DNA of 64,000 nt from Phytohabitans houttuyneae (GTDB taxonomy: Bacteria > Actinomycetota > Actinomycetes > Mycobacteriales > Micromonosporaceae), in assembly GCF_011764425.1 (NCBI RefSeq), contig NZ_BLPF01000001.1, forward strand, positions 558,001-622,000, given 5' to 3'. The notes beneath the pieces are model-generated. The model was not told where the DNA came from and did no database searches. It worked only from the letters and a program-made list of their open reading frames with translations. Positions 31,656 through 41,322 of the stretch are shown here, in pieces. Each line of letters opens with the position of its first letter. The stretch's first letter is position 1. A program made the translations under genes and the position numbers.

Positions 31656-32831
31656 CTACCGCGGCTCGTAGATGCGCTTGTGACCGGAGAGCCCGGCCAG
31701 CCGGTACGGCCCGGTGGTCTCCCGCGGGACGGGGTAGTCACCGCCGTCGACCGGGAAGGCGTGGGTGTGTATCTCGCGGTACCGCGCGTAGTCGATGTCC
31801 TCGCGCCGGTCGATCGCCTCGCGGTGCGCGTCGGCGCGCAGGTGGGCGCGGTAGCCGGGTACCACGGTGCCGGCGAAGAACTCGGCGACGCTGCCCGAGC
31901 CGTAGCTGAGGAAGCCGATCGCCTTGCCGCTCAGGTCGCCGGCGGTGTCGAGCAGCGCGGCGAGCGCCAGGTACACCGAGGCGGTGTAGCTGTTTCCGAT
32001 CACCTCGTTGTAGGCCGTGGTGTTCGCGATGGCGCCGTTGATCCGCGCCTCGTCGACCTCGTACCCGCAGTAGTTGAGCAGGTGCCGGTGCGCTTTGTAC
32101 GCCATCTTCGTGAACGGCTGGTGGTAGCAGAACGCGCTGAGCTCGTCGAGCTTGTGGCCGCCGCGCTCGGTGTAGTCCTTCCAGGTGCCCTCCACCGCCT
32201 GCAGGTAGGCCGAGATGGACTCGCGGCCGTCGACCAGCGCGGTGTTGCGGTAGTTCGGCCGCCAGAAGTCCATGATGTCGGCGGTGAACATGCCGGACGG
32301 GTCCTCGATGCGCACCAGCGCGGGGTCGGCGCTGATCAGCATGGCCACCGCGGCGGCGCCCTGTGTCGCCTCGCCGGGGCTGCCCAGGTCGTACTTGGAG
32401 ACGTCGCTGGCGATGACCAGTACCTGCTCGGTGCGGTCGCGGTGCACGAGCCCGATGGCGAACTGCAGGGCCGCCGTACCGCTGTAGCAGGCCTGCTTGA
32501 GCTCGACGACCCGGGTGGCCGACGGCAGGCCCAGCAACGAGTGGACGTGTATCCCGGCCGCTTTCGCCTGGTCGACGGAGGACTCCGTCGCGAAGACCAC
32601 GGTGCGGATCCGTTCGGCGCCGTGCCGGGCGACGATGGGCGCGGCGGCGGCCGCCGCCATCGTCACGATGTCCTCGTCGGCGGCCGGCACGCTCATCGAG
32701 CGCTGGCCGATCCCCCGCTGGTACTTGGCGACGTCGGAGCCGTTGTGCGCGGCCAGGGTCGCGTGCGTCAGGACGTACTGGGTGGTCGCGACAGAGAGGT
32801 CGTGTATTCCGATGGCAAGCTCCGCTGGCAT
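31656..32831 (-). CDS. HMG-CoA synthase
   Basis: 391 residues. Condenses acetyl-CoA and acetoacetyl-CoA to HMG-CoA, first committed step of the mevalonate route. The catalytic Cys115 is in ELKQACYSGTAA, the acid in ATESSVDQAK (Glu83 or nearby) and the His in FCYHQPFTKMAYK. GGAGG seven bases before the ATG. It follows HMG-CoA reductase by two bases in the operon. The order GGPP synthase-MVK-MVD-PMK-HMGR-HMGS is that of the Streptomyces CL190 type cassette. Confidence 0.95.
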   Translation of the reverse strand: MPAELAIGIHDLSVATTQYVLTHATLAAHNGSDVAKYQRGIGQRSMSVPAADEDIVTMAAAAAAPIVARHGAERIRTVVFATESSVDQAKAAGIHVHSLLGLPSATRVVELKQACYSGTAALQFAIGLVHRDRTEQVLVIASDVSKYDLGSPGEATQGAAAVAMLISADPALVRIEDPSGMFTADIMDFWRPNYRNTALVDGRESISAYLQAVEGTWKDYTERGGHKLDELSAFCYHQPFTKMAYKAHRHLLNYCGYEVDEARINGAIANTTAYNEVIGNSYTASVYLALAALLDTAGDLSGKAIGFLSYGSGSVAEFFAGTVVPGYRAHLRADAHREAIDRREDIDYARYREIHTHAFPVDGGDYPVPRETTGPYRLAGLSGHKRIYEPR

Positions 32832-32833
32832 CG

Positions 32834-33895
32834 CTAGCCTCCGATCTTCGCGGTCTTGTTCGTGCGTTCCAGCCGGATGTGTGTCTGCATGAGCTCGCCC
32901 GGGTTGGTCTGCGCGGCGAGGAGCGACAGTTCGCCGCACAGCACGGTGGCGGCGGCGATGACGGCGAGCCGGCGCGCGTTGTCACCGGGGTCGCGGTCGG
33001 CCCGGCAGCCGAGCCGGGTCAGGTTTTCCTCGACGAAGTCCAGGCCCTTCCCGTTGCCGACGGTGCCGACGATCAGGTTCGGCACGGTGCAGGAGAAGTA
33101 GAGGTCGCCGTCGCGGTCCTCCGCCACGGTCACGCCCTGCGAGCCCTCGACGATGTTGGCCGCGTCCTGGCCGGTGGCCAGGTAGAACCCGAGCAGCATG
33201 TTGGCGTAGTGCGCGTTGGCCGAGCGGATGCCGCCGGCGAGCAGGGTGCCGATCATGTTCTTGTGCACGTTGAGCTCGGCGACCGCCGCGGCGGTGGTGC
33301 GCAGTACCTTGTGGACGGTGTCGCGCGGCACGAGCAGTTCGGTGACGACGTTCTTGCCGCGACCGAGGATGCCGTTGATCGCGGTGGCCTTCTTGTCGGT
33401 GCAGTAGTTGCCCGAGATCGAGCCGTACGAGACGCCCGGCACCGTGCGCAGGATGTGGGTCAGCAGCGCGTCGGCGGCCAGCGTCGCCATGTTGTGGCCG
33501 GCGGCGTCGCCGGTGCTGAAGTCGAACCGCAGAAACAGCAGGTTGGCCGTGATCTCGTGGTGGAAGCCGATCAGCTCCACGAACCGGCCGCAGGTGCGCA
33601 CGAGCTCGCGCAGCTCGTCGAGGCGGGCGTCGACCTCCAGCGCGGCCATGTACGCGGTCTGCGCGTCCCTGGCCCGCACGAGCACCGAGCGCGTCATCCG
33701 CTCGTCGACGAGGGTGGCGACGATGCCCGGCTCGACCATCATGGAGATCCGGGCACCGCGCCCGACGGAGGGCCACAGCGGCGACTCGTAGGTGGCGAGC
33801 GGTACCTCCGTCTCGATCATGCCCACGTTGCCGGAGATCCGGAGCGGCCCCACCCACTTCATGGGCACGCCGGCGGTCTCGTTCGTCTGGTTCAT
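32834..33895 (-). CDS. HMG-CoA reductase
   Basis: 353 residues. Reduces HMG-CoA to mevalonate with NADPH. Motifs: substrate site around MVEPGIVATLVDERM and VELIGFHHEITANLLFLRF, ISGNYCTDKKATAINGI (catalytic Lys), GTVGNGKGLDFVEE near the end of the core and VLCGELSLLAAQ. Length and motifs match the Streptomyces mevalonate-cluster enzyme. ATG overlaps the stop of the phosphomevalonate kinase gene by four bases; in CL190-like cassettes a type 2 IPP isomerase gene stands between these two, but here it is absent. Confidence 0.95.
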   Translation of the reverse strand: MNQTNETAGVPMKWVGPLRISGNVGMIETEVPLATYESPLWPSVGRGARISMMVEPGIVATLVDERMTRSVLVRARDAQTAYMAALEVDARLDELRELVRTCGRFVELIGFHHEITANLLFLRFDFSTGDAAGHNMATLAADALLTHILRTVPGVSYGSISGNYCTDKKATAINGILGRGKNVVTELLVPRDTVHKVLRTTAAAVAELNVHKNMIGTLLAGGIRSANAHYANMLLGFYLATGQDAANIVEGSQGVTVAEDRDGDLYFSCTVPNLIVGTVGNGKGLDFVEENLTRLGCRADRDPGDNARRLAVIAAATVLCGELSLLAAQTNPGELMQTHIRLERTNKTAKIGG

Positions 33896-35022
33896 CGGCT
33901 GCCCGCAATCGTCTCGTTGGTGGCCTGGACATGAATCGGCATGGGCTGTACTCCCGCGGCGGCCCACCGCGCCCGCATCCGCGTGATCCGCTCGTCCGCG
34001 GTGGCGTCCAGCAGCGCGATGCCGCAGTCGCCGCCTCCGGCGCCGGAGGGTTTGGCCGCGCCGCCGGCGGCCTCGGCCGCGTCGCAGAGCGCGGTCAGCC
34101 TGCTGGTGAAGATGCCGAGCCCGACCTCGCCGTCCAGGCCGGCGAGCACCTGGCGGGCGGCCCGGACCTGGCGTACCAGGTCGTGGTCGTCGCCCTGTTC
34201 GAGCGCGCGGATCGCGGACCGCACGCACTCGTCGCTGCGGGCCACGAAGCCGCGGTGCGCGGCGCTGCCCCGCCACCGCCGCGCCTCCAGCTGCCCGGTC
34301 AGCGAGCTGGTACTGGCCGGCTGGCCGGTCCAGCCGACCTCGAGCGCGAGCGCGCGGGGCGGCGGCAGCCGGTGCAGCGCGAAGCCCGGCCACGGCGCGC
34401 GCACCGCCTCGTCGACGCCGAGACGCCGCGCCATGTCGAGCACGGCGGCCCGGTTGGGCGCCTGGTACGCGATCCAGCCGCCCCAGACGCTCGCGGCCAG
34501 GTCGCCGCCGGAGGCGCCGGGGTCGAGGCGGGCGGTCGCCAGCAGGGCAAGCCGGAACCTTTCCTCCGGCGCGAGGTCCACGCCGTGGTAGGCGGCCAGG
34601 GCACTGACGGTGGCGACTGTCACCGCGCCGCTGGAACCGAGCCCGAACTTGGTGCCGTCGACGTGCAGCCGGCTGGTGATCGCGACGTGCACCGGCGCGT
34701 GGCGCAGGCCCCGCGCGGCCAGCAGTCCGTCGACCACCTCGATCGCCGACACCACGTGGCCGAGGCTGTCCGGCGCGGGCCGCTCGCCACCGCCGCCGTC
34801 GAACGCGGTCAGGACGCCGTCGCGCCGCCGCAGCCGCGCCTGGCCCGTGGCGAGGTCGGACTCGATCACGACGTCGGCGCCGTCCGCCGCCGAGACGGTG
34901 ACGCTGACCTCCCGGTCGACCGCCACCAGGATCGCCGGATGGCCCGGTTCCAGCACCGCGTACTCGCCGGCGATGAACAGCTTGCCCGGCGCCTGCCGGC
35001 GGACCGGCGCCTGACCGCTCAC
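33892..35022 (-). CDS. phosphomevalonate kinase
   Basis: 376 residues, GHMP kinase. Makes mevalonate 5-diphosphate. Motifs: RQAPGKLFIAGEYAVLEPG at the N-terminus, DGTKFGLGSSGAVTVA (phosphate loop, about 130), DPGASGGDLAASVWGGW and KPSGAGGGDCGIALL near the C-terminus. The GTG at 35022 overlaps the stop of the diphosphomevalonate decarboxylase gene (GTGA) with GGAGG seven bases upstream, so it is preferred over the GTG at 35040. Confidence 0.94.
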   Translation of the reverse strand: MSGQAPVRRQAPGKLFIAGEYAVLEPGHPAILVAVDREVSVTVSAADGADVVIESDLATGQARLRRRDGVLTAFDGGGGERPAPDSLGHVVSAIEVVDGLLAARGLRHAPVHVAITSRLHVDGTKFGLGSSGAVTVATVSALAAYHGVDLAPEERFRLALLATARLDPGASGGDLAASVWGGWIAYQAPNRAAVLDMARRLGVDEAVRAPWPGFALHRLPPPRALALEVGWTGQPASTSSLTGQLEARRWRGSAAHRGFVARSDECVRSAIRALEQGDDHDLVRQVRAARQVLAGLDGEVGLGIFTSRLTALCDAAEAAGGAAKPSGAGGGDCGIALLDATADERITRMRARWAAAGVQPMPIHVQATNETIAGSR

Positions 35023-36067
35023 CGCTCGGCCTCCGTCCACAGGCGTGCGGCCGGCCCGCGCCGGGCGGTGACCACCGACGATCCGGGGGCGGCGGCGCCC
35101 AGCGTGGCGGCGACACGTTCGGCGTCGGCGGGGTGGCAGAGGACCTTGACGTTCGGCCCGGCGTCCATGGTCGCGTAGGCAGGTACTCCGTCGGCGCGCA
35201 GGCGCAGGACGGCGTCGAGCACGGCCACCGTCGGCGGCGACATGTAGCGCACGGCGGGGCGGGCGGCCAGCATCGTCGCGTGCATGCCGAGGGCGTTGCG
35301 CTCGGCGATCTCGCCAACCGCGTCGAGGTCGGACCGCGCCAGCGCCGCCCGCATCTCGGTCAGGTCCGCCTTGCTGGAGGTCGCCCAGGCCGCGTAGAGC
35401 GGCGAGGTCTCGACGGTCCGGCGCATGCCGCCGCGGCTGGACACGGCCTTGGGGCCGGCGTTCACCACCGCGATCACCAGCGCGGGGTCGAAGTCGGGTA
35501 CGGGCACCGGCTCGGCGTAGGAGGCGAGGTCGGCCTCGGCACCGGTACCGCCGCCGGCGTGGCAGATCGCGAAGTCGCCGAAGATCGACCGGGCGGCGGA
35601 GACCGACCCGCGGCGGGCCAGCCGGGACAGCGCGGTGGGATCGAGGTCGAGGCCGTACGCGGCGGCCGCGGCGAGGGCCAGCGCGGCGAACCCGCTCGCC
35701 GAGGAGGCGAGCCCGGCACCGGTGGGTACCGCGTTTCGGGTGTCCACTGTGGCCGGCTCGGTGCGGCCGGCGAGCTGGCGCACCAGGTCGAGGAAGGCGA
35801 CGACGCGCTGCCCCACCTCGCCCCGCGCGGGGCGCCGTCGAGCGTGACGCTGTCGGCGGCCGCGTCGGGGCACAGCCGCACCGTGGTGGTCGTCGGGAAG
35901 ATGTCGAGGGTCATCGAGAGGCTGTCGACGTACGGGATCATGAGCCGCTCGTCGCGCTTGCCCCAGTACTTGATCAGCGCGATGTTCGGGTGTGCGACGG
36001 CGGTCGCGGCGCGGTCGAGGACCCGCTCCGCCGGCCCCACCGCCTCCAGCCGGTGCTCAGTGCGCAT
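35019..36067 (-). CDS. diphosphomevalonate decarboxylase; apparent -1 frameshift
   Basis: About 349 residues if repaired. Makes isopentenyl diphosphate. The N-terminal part (VAHPNIALIKYWGKRDERL, SLSMTLDIFPTTTTV) and the C-terminal part (VPTGAGLASSASGFAALAL, SIFGDFAICHAGGGT, MDAGPNVKVLC) lie in different frames. They join at about 35829-35834, where adding one base in the G/C run restores DGAPARGEVGQRVVAFLDLV. All catalytic landmarks are intact on both sides, so a sequencing error is likely. Its start overlaps the mevalonate kinase gene by 11 bases. No other copy is in the window; if the frameshift is real, the operon could not yield IPP. Confidence 0.88.
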
Positions 36068-37139
36068 AGCTCGCGAACCTCCCCACCGGTACCACCCAGG
36101 TGCGGACGGCGCCGGCCTCGTGCAGGCGGCCAGCGATCGTCTCGGCCCGGCGCGGGTCGTCGGCGAGCGCGACCATGCAGCCGCCCAGCCCGCCGCCGCT
36201 GATCTTGGCGCCCCGGCCACCGGCCGCGATCGCGGTCTCCACCAGCGTGTCGATCCGCTCGGTGCTGATGCCGATGTCGCGCAGCAGCCGGTGGTTTTCG
36301 GTCAGCCGCGCGCCGAGGTCGTCCACCCGGCCTTCGCCGAGGTCGCGGAGGGCGGCGTGGGTCAGGCCCGCCACCTCGCGGACGAACGTCTCCTTGGTCC
36401 GCGGGTCGCGCTCGAACGCGCCCCGCAGCATCTCCACCGCCTCCTTGGTGCTGCCGGAGGCGCCGCTGTCCGCGATGACGAACAGCCCGTCGAACTCCCA
36501 CGGGTGGGCGGCCCCGGCCCGGGCGGCGTCCGGGAAGCCTTCGCCGGCCATGGCCACGGGCAGCTCCCGGGCGAGGCCGGCGCGGAAGTAGAGGGGCGCG
36601 GTCGCGCCGGTGGCGATGGCGTCGATGCCGCTGGCCCGGCCGTGCGCCGCCGTCTCGGAGACCTGGACGAGGTCGAACACGGTTCGGGCGTCGAGGCGCC
36701 GCCCGAAGAGGTCGCCGAGGGCCAGCACGGCCGCCCGCGCGCAGGCGGCGCTGGAGCCGAGTCCGCAGCCGCGCGGTATCGCGCAGTCGATGAGCACGTC
36801 GACGCACACGCGCTCGGTGACGCCGGCCCGCACCTTGAACTCGGCCACCAGGTGCCGCAGGTCGTCTGCCTCGACCGGGGTCGCCGACCCGGTGCCCGGT
36901 CCGGCGATCGCGAACGAGATCTGGTCCGCGCCCTCACCGGCGCTGGGCAGCCGCGTCGCGGTCGCGGTGACGGGCAGCCGCGGTACCGGGATGGCCAGCG
37001 CCGGAGCGCCGTACACGACCGCGTGCTCGCCGAACAGGATGGCCTTGCCGTGGGCGCGTCCGGTACCGGTGTGGCCACGCGCGGCACCGGCCGCGGAGCC
37101 GTCCCGGTCGGCGAAGGTGAGCGAGTCCGTCGTCGCCAT
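36057..37139 (-). CDS. mevalonate kinase
   Basis: 360 residues, GHMP kinase. Phosphorylates mevalonate at C5. Motifs: GKAILFGEHAVVYGAPALA (about 30), IPRGCGLGSSAACARA (about 130), SGASGSTKEAVEM and AKISGGGLGGCMVAL (about 315). Its ATG shares a base with the stop of the GGPP synthase gene (TGATG). Second in the mevalonate operon. Confidence 0.95.
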   Translation of the reverse strand: MATTDSLTFADRDGSAAGAARGHTGTGRAHGKAILFGEHAVVYGAPALAIPVPRLPVTATATRLPSAGEGADQISFAIAGPGTGSATPVEADDLRHLVAEFKVRAGVTERVCVDVLIDCAIPRGCGLGSSAACARAAVLALGDLFGRRLDARTVFDLVQVSETAAHGRASGIDAIATGATAPLYFRAGLARELPVAMAGEGFPDAARAGAAHPWEFDGLFVIADSGASGSTKEAVEMLRGAFERDPRTKETFVREVAGLTHAALRDLGEGRVDDLGARLTENHRLLRDIGISTERIDTLVETAIAAGGRGAKISGGGLGGCMVALADDPRRAETIAGRLHEAGAVRTWVVPVGRFASYAH

Positions 37140-38227
37140 CACTGGGCCCGCTGCGTCGCCTTGATCGCCATGTCGGCGAGCTGGTGCTTGGCCGGACTGG
37201 TCGCGCTGCTCGCCTCGAGGACCGCCAGCGCCTGGTCCGCGCGCTGCGCTATCTGCCGCTCGACGTCCTCGACGGCACCGAGGCCGACGAGGATGGCGCG
37301 GAAGCGGTCGAGGTCGTCGTCGGACAGGTCGGTGCCGAGCTTGCTCCGGACGAAGGCCGCCGCGGTCGGGTCGTGTTCGTCGGCCAGCCTGAGCGCGGTG
37401 GCGATCAGCACGGTCCGCTTGCCCTCGCGCAGGTCGTCGCCGGACGGCTTGCCGGTGACCAGCGGGTCGCCGAACACGCCGAGCAGGTCGTCGCGGAGCT
37501 GGAACGCGATGCCGATGTCGGCGCCGAACGCCTGGTAGGCCGCGACGAGGTCGGCGTCCGCGCCGGCGATCGCGGCACCGAACTGCAGCGGCCGCTCCAC
37601 CGTGTACGAGGCCGTCTTGTAGCGGATGACGCGCATCGCCCGCTCGACGTCCTCGTCGTCGCTCACCTGGCTGATCAGGTCGAGCAGCTGCCCGTACATG
37701 ACCTCCGAGCGCACCGCGGACCACACCGGCGAGACCCGGGCGTGTGCCTCGATCGGCAGCCCGGAGGCGCGGACCAGGACGTCGGCCCAGATCAGCGCCA
37801 GGTCTCCGATCAGGATGGCGGTGCCGACGCCGTAGGAGTTCGAGTCACCGGAGAACCGGCGCCCCCGGTGCCGCTCGGCGTACGTGACGTGGGCGGCGGG
37901 GTGGCCACGCCGGGTCCGGGAGTCGTCGATGATGTCGTCGTGGATCAGGCCCGAGGCGTGTAGCAGCTCGAACCCCGCGCAGGCGCTCAGCACGGCTGGG
38001 GCTACCGGGTCGCCCGGGTCGCCGCCGGCGCCGATCCAGCCCAGCCAGGCGAAGGCCGGCCGGATGCGCTTGCCGCCGCGCAGCACGAAGCTCTCCAGCT
38101 CGGCGACCGTCGCGGCGAAGTCCGGACCGAGCGCGTCGGCCTCGGCCCGTCGCTCGGTGAAGAAGTCCCTGATCGCGGCATCGATAGCGGTCGTGTCCGC
38201 CGCTGCCCCGAGATAGCTGACGGTCAT
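37139..38227 (-). CDS. polyprenyl diphosphate synthase 1 (probable GGPP synthase)
   Basis: 362 residues. Chain elongation of allylic diphosphates with IPP. First Asp-rich motif DDIID at residues 97-101 (GLIHDDIIDDSRTRRG), second DDLLGVFGD (about 250); GGKRIRP near 51. Small residues (Ser, Gly) occupy positions five and four before the first motif, which favours geranylgeranyl over farnesyl length, but GPP/FPP output cannot be excluded from sequence. First gene of the mevalonate operon; the 407-base divergent gap to the LAL regulator carries the ACTAC/GTAGT palindrome and the StrR-type operator. Confidence 0.92.
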   Translation of the reverse strand: MTVSYLGAAADTTAIDAAIRDFFTERRAEADALGPDFAATVAELESFVLRGGKRIRPAFAWLGWIGAGGDPGDPVAPAVLSACAGFELLHASGLIHDDIIDDSRTRRGHPAAHVTYAERHRGRRFSGDSNSYGVGTAILIGDLALIWADVLVRASGLPIEAHARVSPVWSAVRSEVMYGQLLDLISQVSDDEDVERAMRVIRYKTASYTVERPLQFGAAIAGADADLVAAYQAFGADIGIAFQLRDDLLGVFGDPLVTGKPSGDDLREGKRTVLIATALRLADEHDPTAAAFVRSKLGTDLSDDDLDRFRAILVGLGAVEDVERQIAQRADQALAVLEASSATSPAKHQLADMAIKATQRAQ

Positions 38228-38456
38228 GCTCTGATCTCCCGTTCGAGGCGCCGGCCACTGTCACAGTCACGCATCTCGGACTCCCCTGATTCGCTGAGAT
38301 CACGTCGCTTCGTGCGGGCATTTGCCGACCCACTCGCGTAACGCGCGTCTCCGAGAAAGCAATAGCCGATTTCGGTACGAGCGCCTACCGTCCCGGCACT
38401 GCGCAATACCGAATCAGCATGCTAAAGACAGTAAGCGCGCCGTACCGTGCTGGCCC

Positions 38457-38474
38457 ACTACTCGCGCGGGTAGT
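38457..38474. promoter_or_regulatory. ACTAC-N8-GTAGT palindrome, core of the shared box
   Basis: ACTAC (38457-38461), TCGCGCGG, GTAGT (38470-38474): same arms and spacing as the core of the three shared boxes, though without the central GATC or a clear third half-site. It lies in the divergent region between the mevalonate operon (start 38227) and the LAL regulator (38635). Confidence 0.55.
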
Positions 38475-38577
38475 GCAAGCTAGCAACGGCATTCACGCCA
38501 CATCGCCGCCGATCACCGTATAACTGAGTCAGCCCGTCCGCTGCGGTGGTCGACCGAGCACCGGCAGGTGGCGGCGC

Positions 38578-38606
38578 GTTCAACTGACCAGTCCGGACAG
38601 TTGAAC
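38578..38606. promoter_or_regulatory. StrR/NovG-type operator GTTCAACTG-N11-CAGTTGAAC
   Basis: Perfect 9-bp arms with 11-base spacing, fitting the published NovG/StrR consensus GTTCRACTG-N11-CRGTYGAAC. It ends 28 bases before the ATG of the LAL regulator. The StrR-family protein encoded at 5760-6803 is the obvious binder. Being so near the start it may lie within or just downstream of the core promoter, so either activation or repression is possible. Confidence 0.8.
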
Positions 38607-38634
38607 GCCGCAAGGACAAACACGGGGGTGTAGC

Positions 38635-41313
38635 ATGAATCCCTTGGTGGGGCGCGAGCACATTCTGTCCACATTGGGCAGTCACCTGGATGCCACCCTG
38701 CAGGGATCCGGCAGCTGTGTCATCGTCGATGGTCCGTTCGGCATCGGCAAGACCCACTTGTTGAAGGCCACGGCCATGGAGGCGGTCGAGCGCGGCCTGA
38801 CGGTGGTCGCCGGACGCACGAGCATCACCGATCAGCCGATTCCCATTCACCTGCTGATCAATTTCCTGCGCCATGTTCACGCCGGCGAGGGGGATTTCGA
38901 CGACCTGATGGGCCCGGACAGAAACCCATTCTGGCTGATGGACCGGGTCGGCGAGCTTGTGGAGAGCGCGTCCCGCCGCCACCCGCTCATGGTGGTGCTT
39001 GACGACGCGCAGCGGGTCGACGACGTCAGCGCCCTGGCCCTGCGCGGGCTGGTGCGGTCGCTGGCCTCCTCACCGGTGCTGTGGCTGCTCGCCCGCCGGC
39101 CGGTCGCCACCCAGTCGCTCGCGCAGCACGTCGTGGACTGGCTGATCGACCACGCCGCGGTGCAGCTTCACCTGGGGACGCTGGACCACGAGTCGGTGGC
39201 CGAGCTGTGCACCAGCTTTGTCGGTGCCAAGCCGGACGCCACGGTCCTGAGCTGGGCGGCCCGCTGCGGCGGCAACCCGTGGCTGATGGAAAACGTGTTC
39301 AGCGCGCTCATCAAGGCCGGCCAGATGATCATCACCGACGGTACGGCCTCGGTGGTGGCCGAGCGGCTGCCCGAAGGGGTCGTCGCGGCCGTGCACCGGC
39401 TGCTGGGCGAGATGTCACCCGCGGTGCGGCGGCTGCTCGTCGACGGCGGCCGCATCGGCCACACGTTCACCGTCGAGCAGGCGGCCGCCGCGATCGGCGA
39501 GCCCACCTTCGACCTGCCGTCCGCCGTCGACGAGGCGGTGCAGATGGGCCTGATGCGGCGCGACGGCATGGAGCTGACGTTCACCCACCAGGTCGTCGGT
39601 GAGGCGCTGGCGCACAACGGGTTCCGCGCGTGGGAGCCCGCCGTGACCGCTCCCCCACCGGTGGCCGTGGCCGGGCCGGCGGCCGCCCGAGGTGTGCCGG
39701 CCGCCCCGGTCGTGACCTCCCCCGCCGCGCCGGCGCGAGCGTCCGTATGCGGGTGTGAGGAGACGGCGGCCCGGGCGATCGCGAGCCTGGAGCGCGGCTT
39801 CGACGAGGCGTCCCGCACGCTGGCCCGCGCGCTGCGGCTGCTCGCCGGGGCCGGTCGGGGCGCCGAGGCCTGCCGGCTCGCGGACGTGGCCCTGCGCCGC
39901 GGCATCGAGGCGACCGCCGAGGCGCAGCTGGTGCACGAGCTCGGGCAGGGGCTGCGGGACACCGACAGCCACGGCATGGCCGCCGAGCTGCTCGCGCGCA
40001 CGCTCGCCCGGCAGGACGTCTGCGAGCTTGACCGCGCCAAGCTGAACCGGGTGCTCGCGGACACCGCGAAGCGCGTGGCCGAGGTGCCGGTCCAGGGGCT
40101 GGCGGGATCCGGTCCGAGGATCGCGGCGGGCGCGACCACTACCGCCACGGCGCCGTGGCGCGGGGAGCCGGCCAGCCGGCGGCATTGCGACACCTGCGAA
40201 CGGCCACTGTGGACCTGGCTGGTCCGGGCCCTTGTCGCGGCCGACCACGGCGAGGAGGCGGCCGCGGTCCTCGCCGCCGTCAAGGATGTCTCGCCCGCGT
40301 CGCTGTGGTACGGCCACCGCGCCGAGCTGCTGGTCGCGGCGGGCCGGCTGGATGAGGCGCGCGCCGAGGCCGAGACGGCGCTGCGGCTGGCGGACCGGTC
40401 GGCGCCCGAGGACTCCGTACCCGCTCGGCTGGTCCTGGCCCGCGTCAGCATGCACGACGGCGACCTCGCCACCGCCAGCGACCAGCTGCGCATGACCGAG
40501 CGGCTGATGAGCGACGACGCGACGGCCGACAAGGCCCGCCTGGACTGGGCCCTCGCCCGCTTCCACGCGGCGAGCGACCGCCCGGCGATGATGGTGCAGA
40601 CACTGATCAACATCGACGGCCAGGTGGTACCCGACCAGCTGCTGTTCACCGAGACCCCGGCGGCGGCCGCGTCGCTCATCCGCCAGGCCCGGCAGGTGGG
40701 GCTCGGCGCGGAGGCCGAGCTGGCGGCGGAGTTCGCCCGGCGGATCGCCCGGCGCAACCCCACCGTGCAGGCGCTGGCCGCCGCGGCCGAACACGCCGAG
40801 GGCGTCCTGCGCAACGACGCGGCCGCCCTGCACCGCGCCGCGGAGCTCTACCGCCTCGCCGGGCGCCCGCTGGCCGCCGGGAGCGCGCTGGAGGACGCGG
40901 CGCGGGTGGAGCAGAGCACGCGGGACAAGGTCCGGGCCGTCCGGCTTCTGGAGTCCGCGATGGCCGTGTACGCCGGGTGCGGCGCGCGGCGCGACGTGGA
41001 CCGGGTACGGCAGAAGCTGCCCGGCCTGGACGCGCACAACGTCCGGCGGCTGGCCGTGGAGCGGCCCAAGTCCGGCTGGGAGAGCCTCACGACCGCGGAG
41101 CTGCGGGTGGTCCGGGCGATCGTCGACGGCCGTACCAACCGGGAGGCGGCCAGCGTGCTGTTCCTGTCGCCGCACACGGTGGACACCCACCTGCGGCGGG
41201 TGTTTTCCAAGCTCGCCATCAACAGCAGGGTGGAGCTGACCAAGCGGTTCATCGCGCACGAGGCGTTTCCACCGCTGATGGTCGCCGCACACCAACCGGG
41301 CTCGGCCGGCTGA
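38635..41313 (+). CDS. LAL-type LuxR regulator with ATPase domain
   Basis: 892 residues. N-terminal AAA/STAND ATPase with Walker A GPFGIGKT (33-40) and Walker B LMVVLDDAQRVDD; long helical TPR-like middle; C-terminal LuxR helix-turn-helix (LTTAELRVVRAIVDGRTNRE, LSPHTVDTHLRRVFSKL, about 820-885). Such large regulators usually activate their cluster. A Pro/Ala-rich linker (about 335-375) and Cys-rich spots (CGCEE and CDTCE, about 380 and 520) are unusual and could bind metal or sense redox state. The promoter carries a StrR-type operator. It is convergent with the second LuxR-type gene. Confidence 0.9.
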   Translation: MNPLVGREHILSTLGSHLDATLQGSGSCVIVDGPFGIGKTHLLKATAMEAVERGLTVVAGRTSITDQPIPIHLLINFLRHVHAGEGDFDDLMGPDRNPFWLMDRVGELVESASRRHPLMVVLDDAQRVDDVSALALRGLVRSLASSPVLWLLARRPVATQSLAQHVVDWLIDHAAVQLHLGTLDHESVAELCTSFVGAKPDATVLSWAARCGGNPWLMENVFSALIKAGQMIITDGTASVVAERLPEGVVAAVHRLLGEMSPAVRRLLVDGGRIGHTFTVEQAAAAIGEPTFDLPSAVDEAVQMGLMRRDGMELTFTHQVVGEALAHNGFRAWEPAVTAPPPVAVAGPAAARGVPAAPVVTSPAAPARASVCGCEETAARAIASLERGFDEASRTLARALRLLAGAGRGAEACRLADVALRRGIEATAEAQLVHELGQGLRDTDSHGMAAELLARTLARQDVCELDRAKLNRVLADTAKRVAEVPVQGLAGSGPRIAAGATTTATAPWRGEPASRRHCDTCERPLWTWLVRALVAADHGEEAAAVLAAVKDVSPASLWYGHRAELLVAAGRLDEARAEAETALRLADRSAPEDSVPARLVLARVSMHDGDLATASDQLRMTERLMSDDATADKARLDWALARFHAASDRPAMMVQTLINIDGQVVPDQLLFTETPAAAASLIRQARQVGLGAEAELAAEFARRIARRNPTVQALAAAAEHAEGVLRNDAAALHRAAELYRLAGRPLAAGSALEDAARVEQSTRDKVRAVRLLESAMAVYAGCGARRDVDRVRQKLPGLDAHNVRRLAVERPKSGWESLTTAELRVVRAIVDGRTNREAASVLFLSPHTVDTHLRRVFSKLAINSRVELTKRFIAHEAFPPLMVAAHQPGSAG

Positions 41314-41322
41314 CCTGATCGG

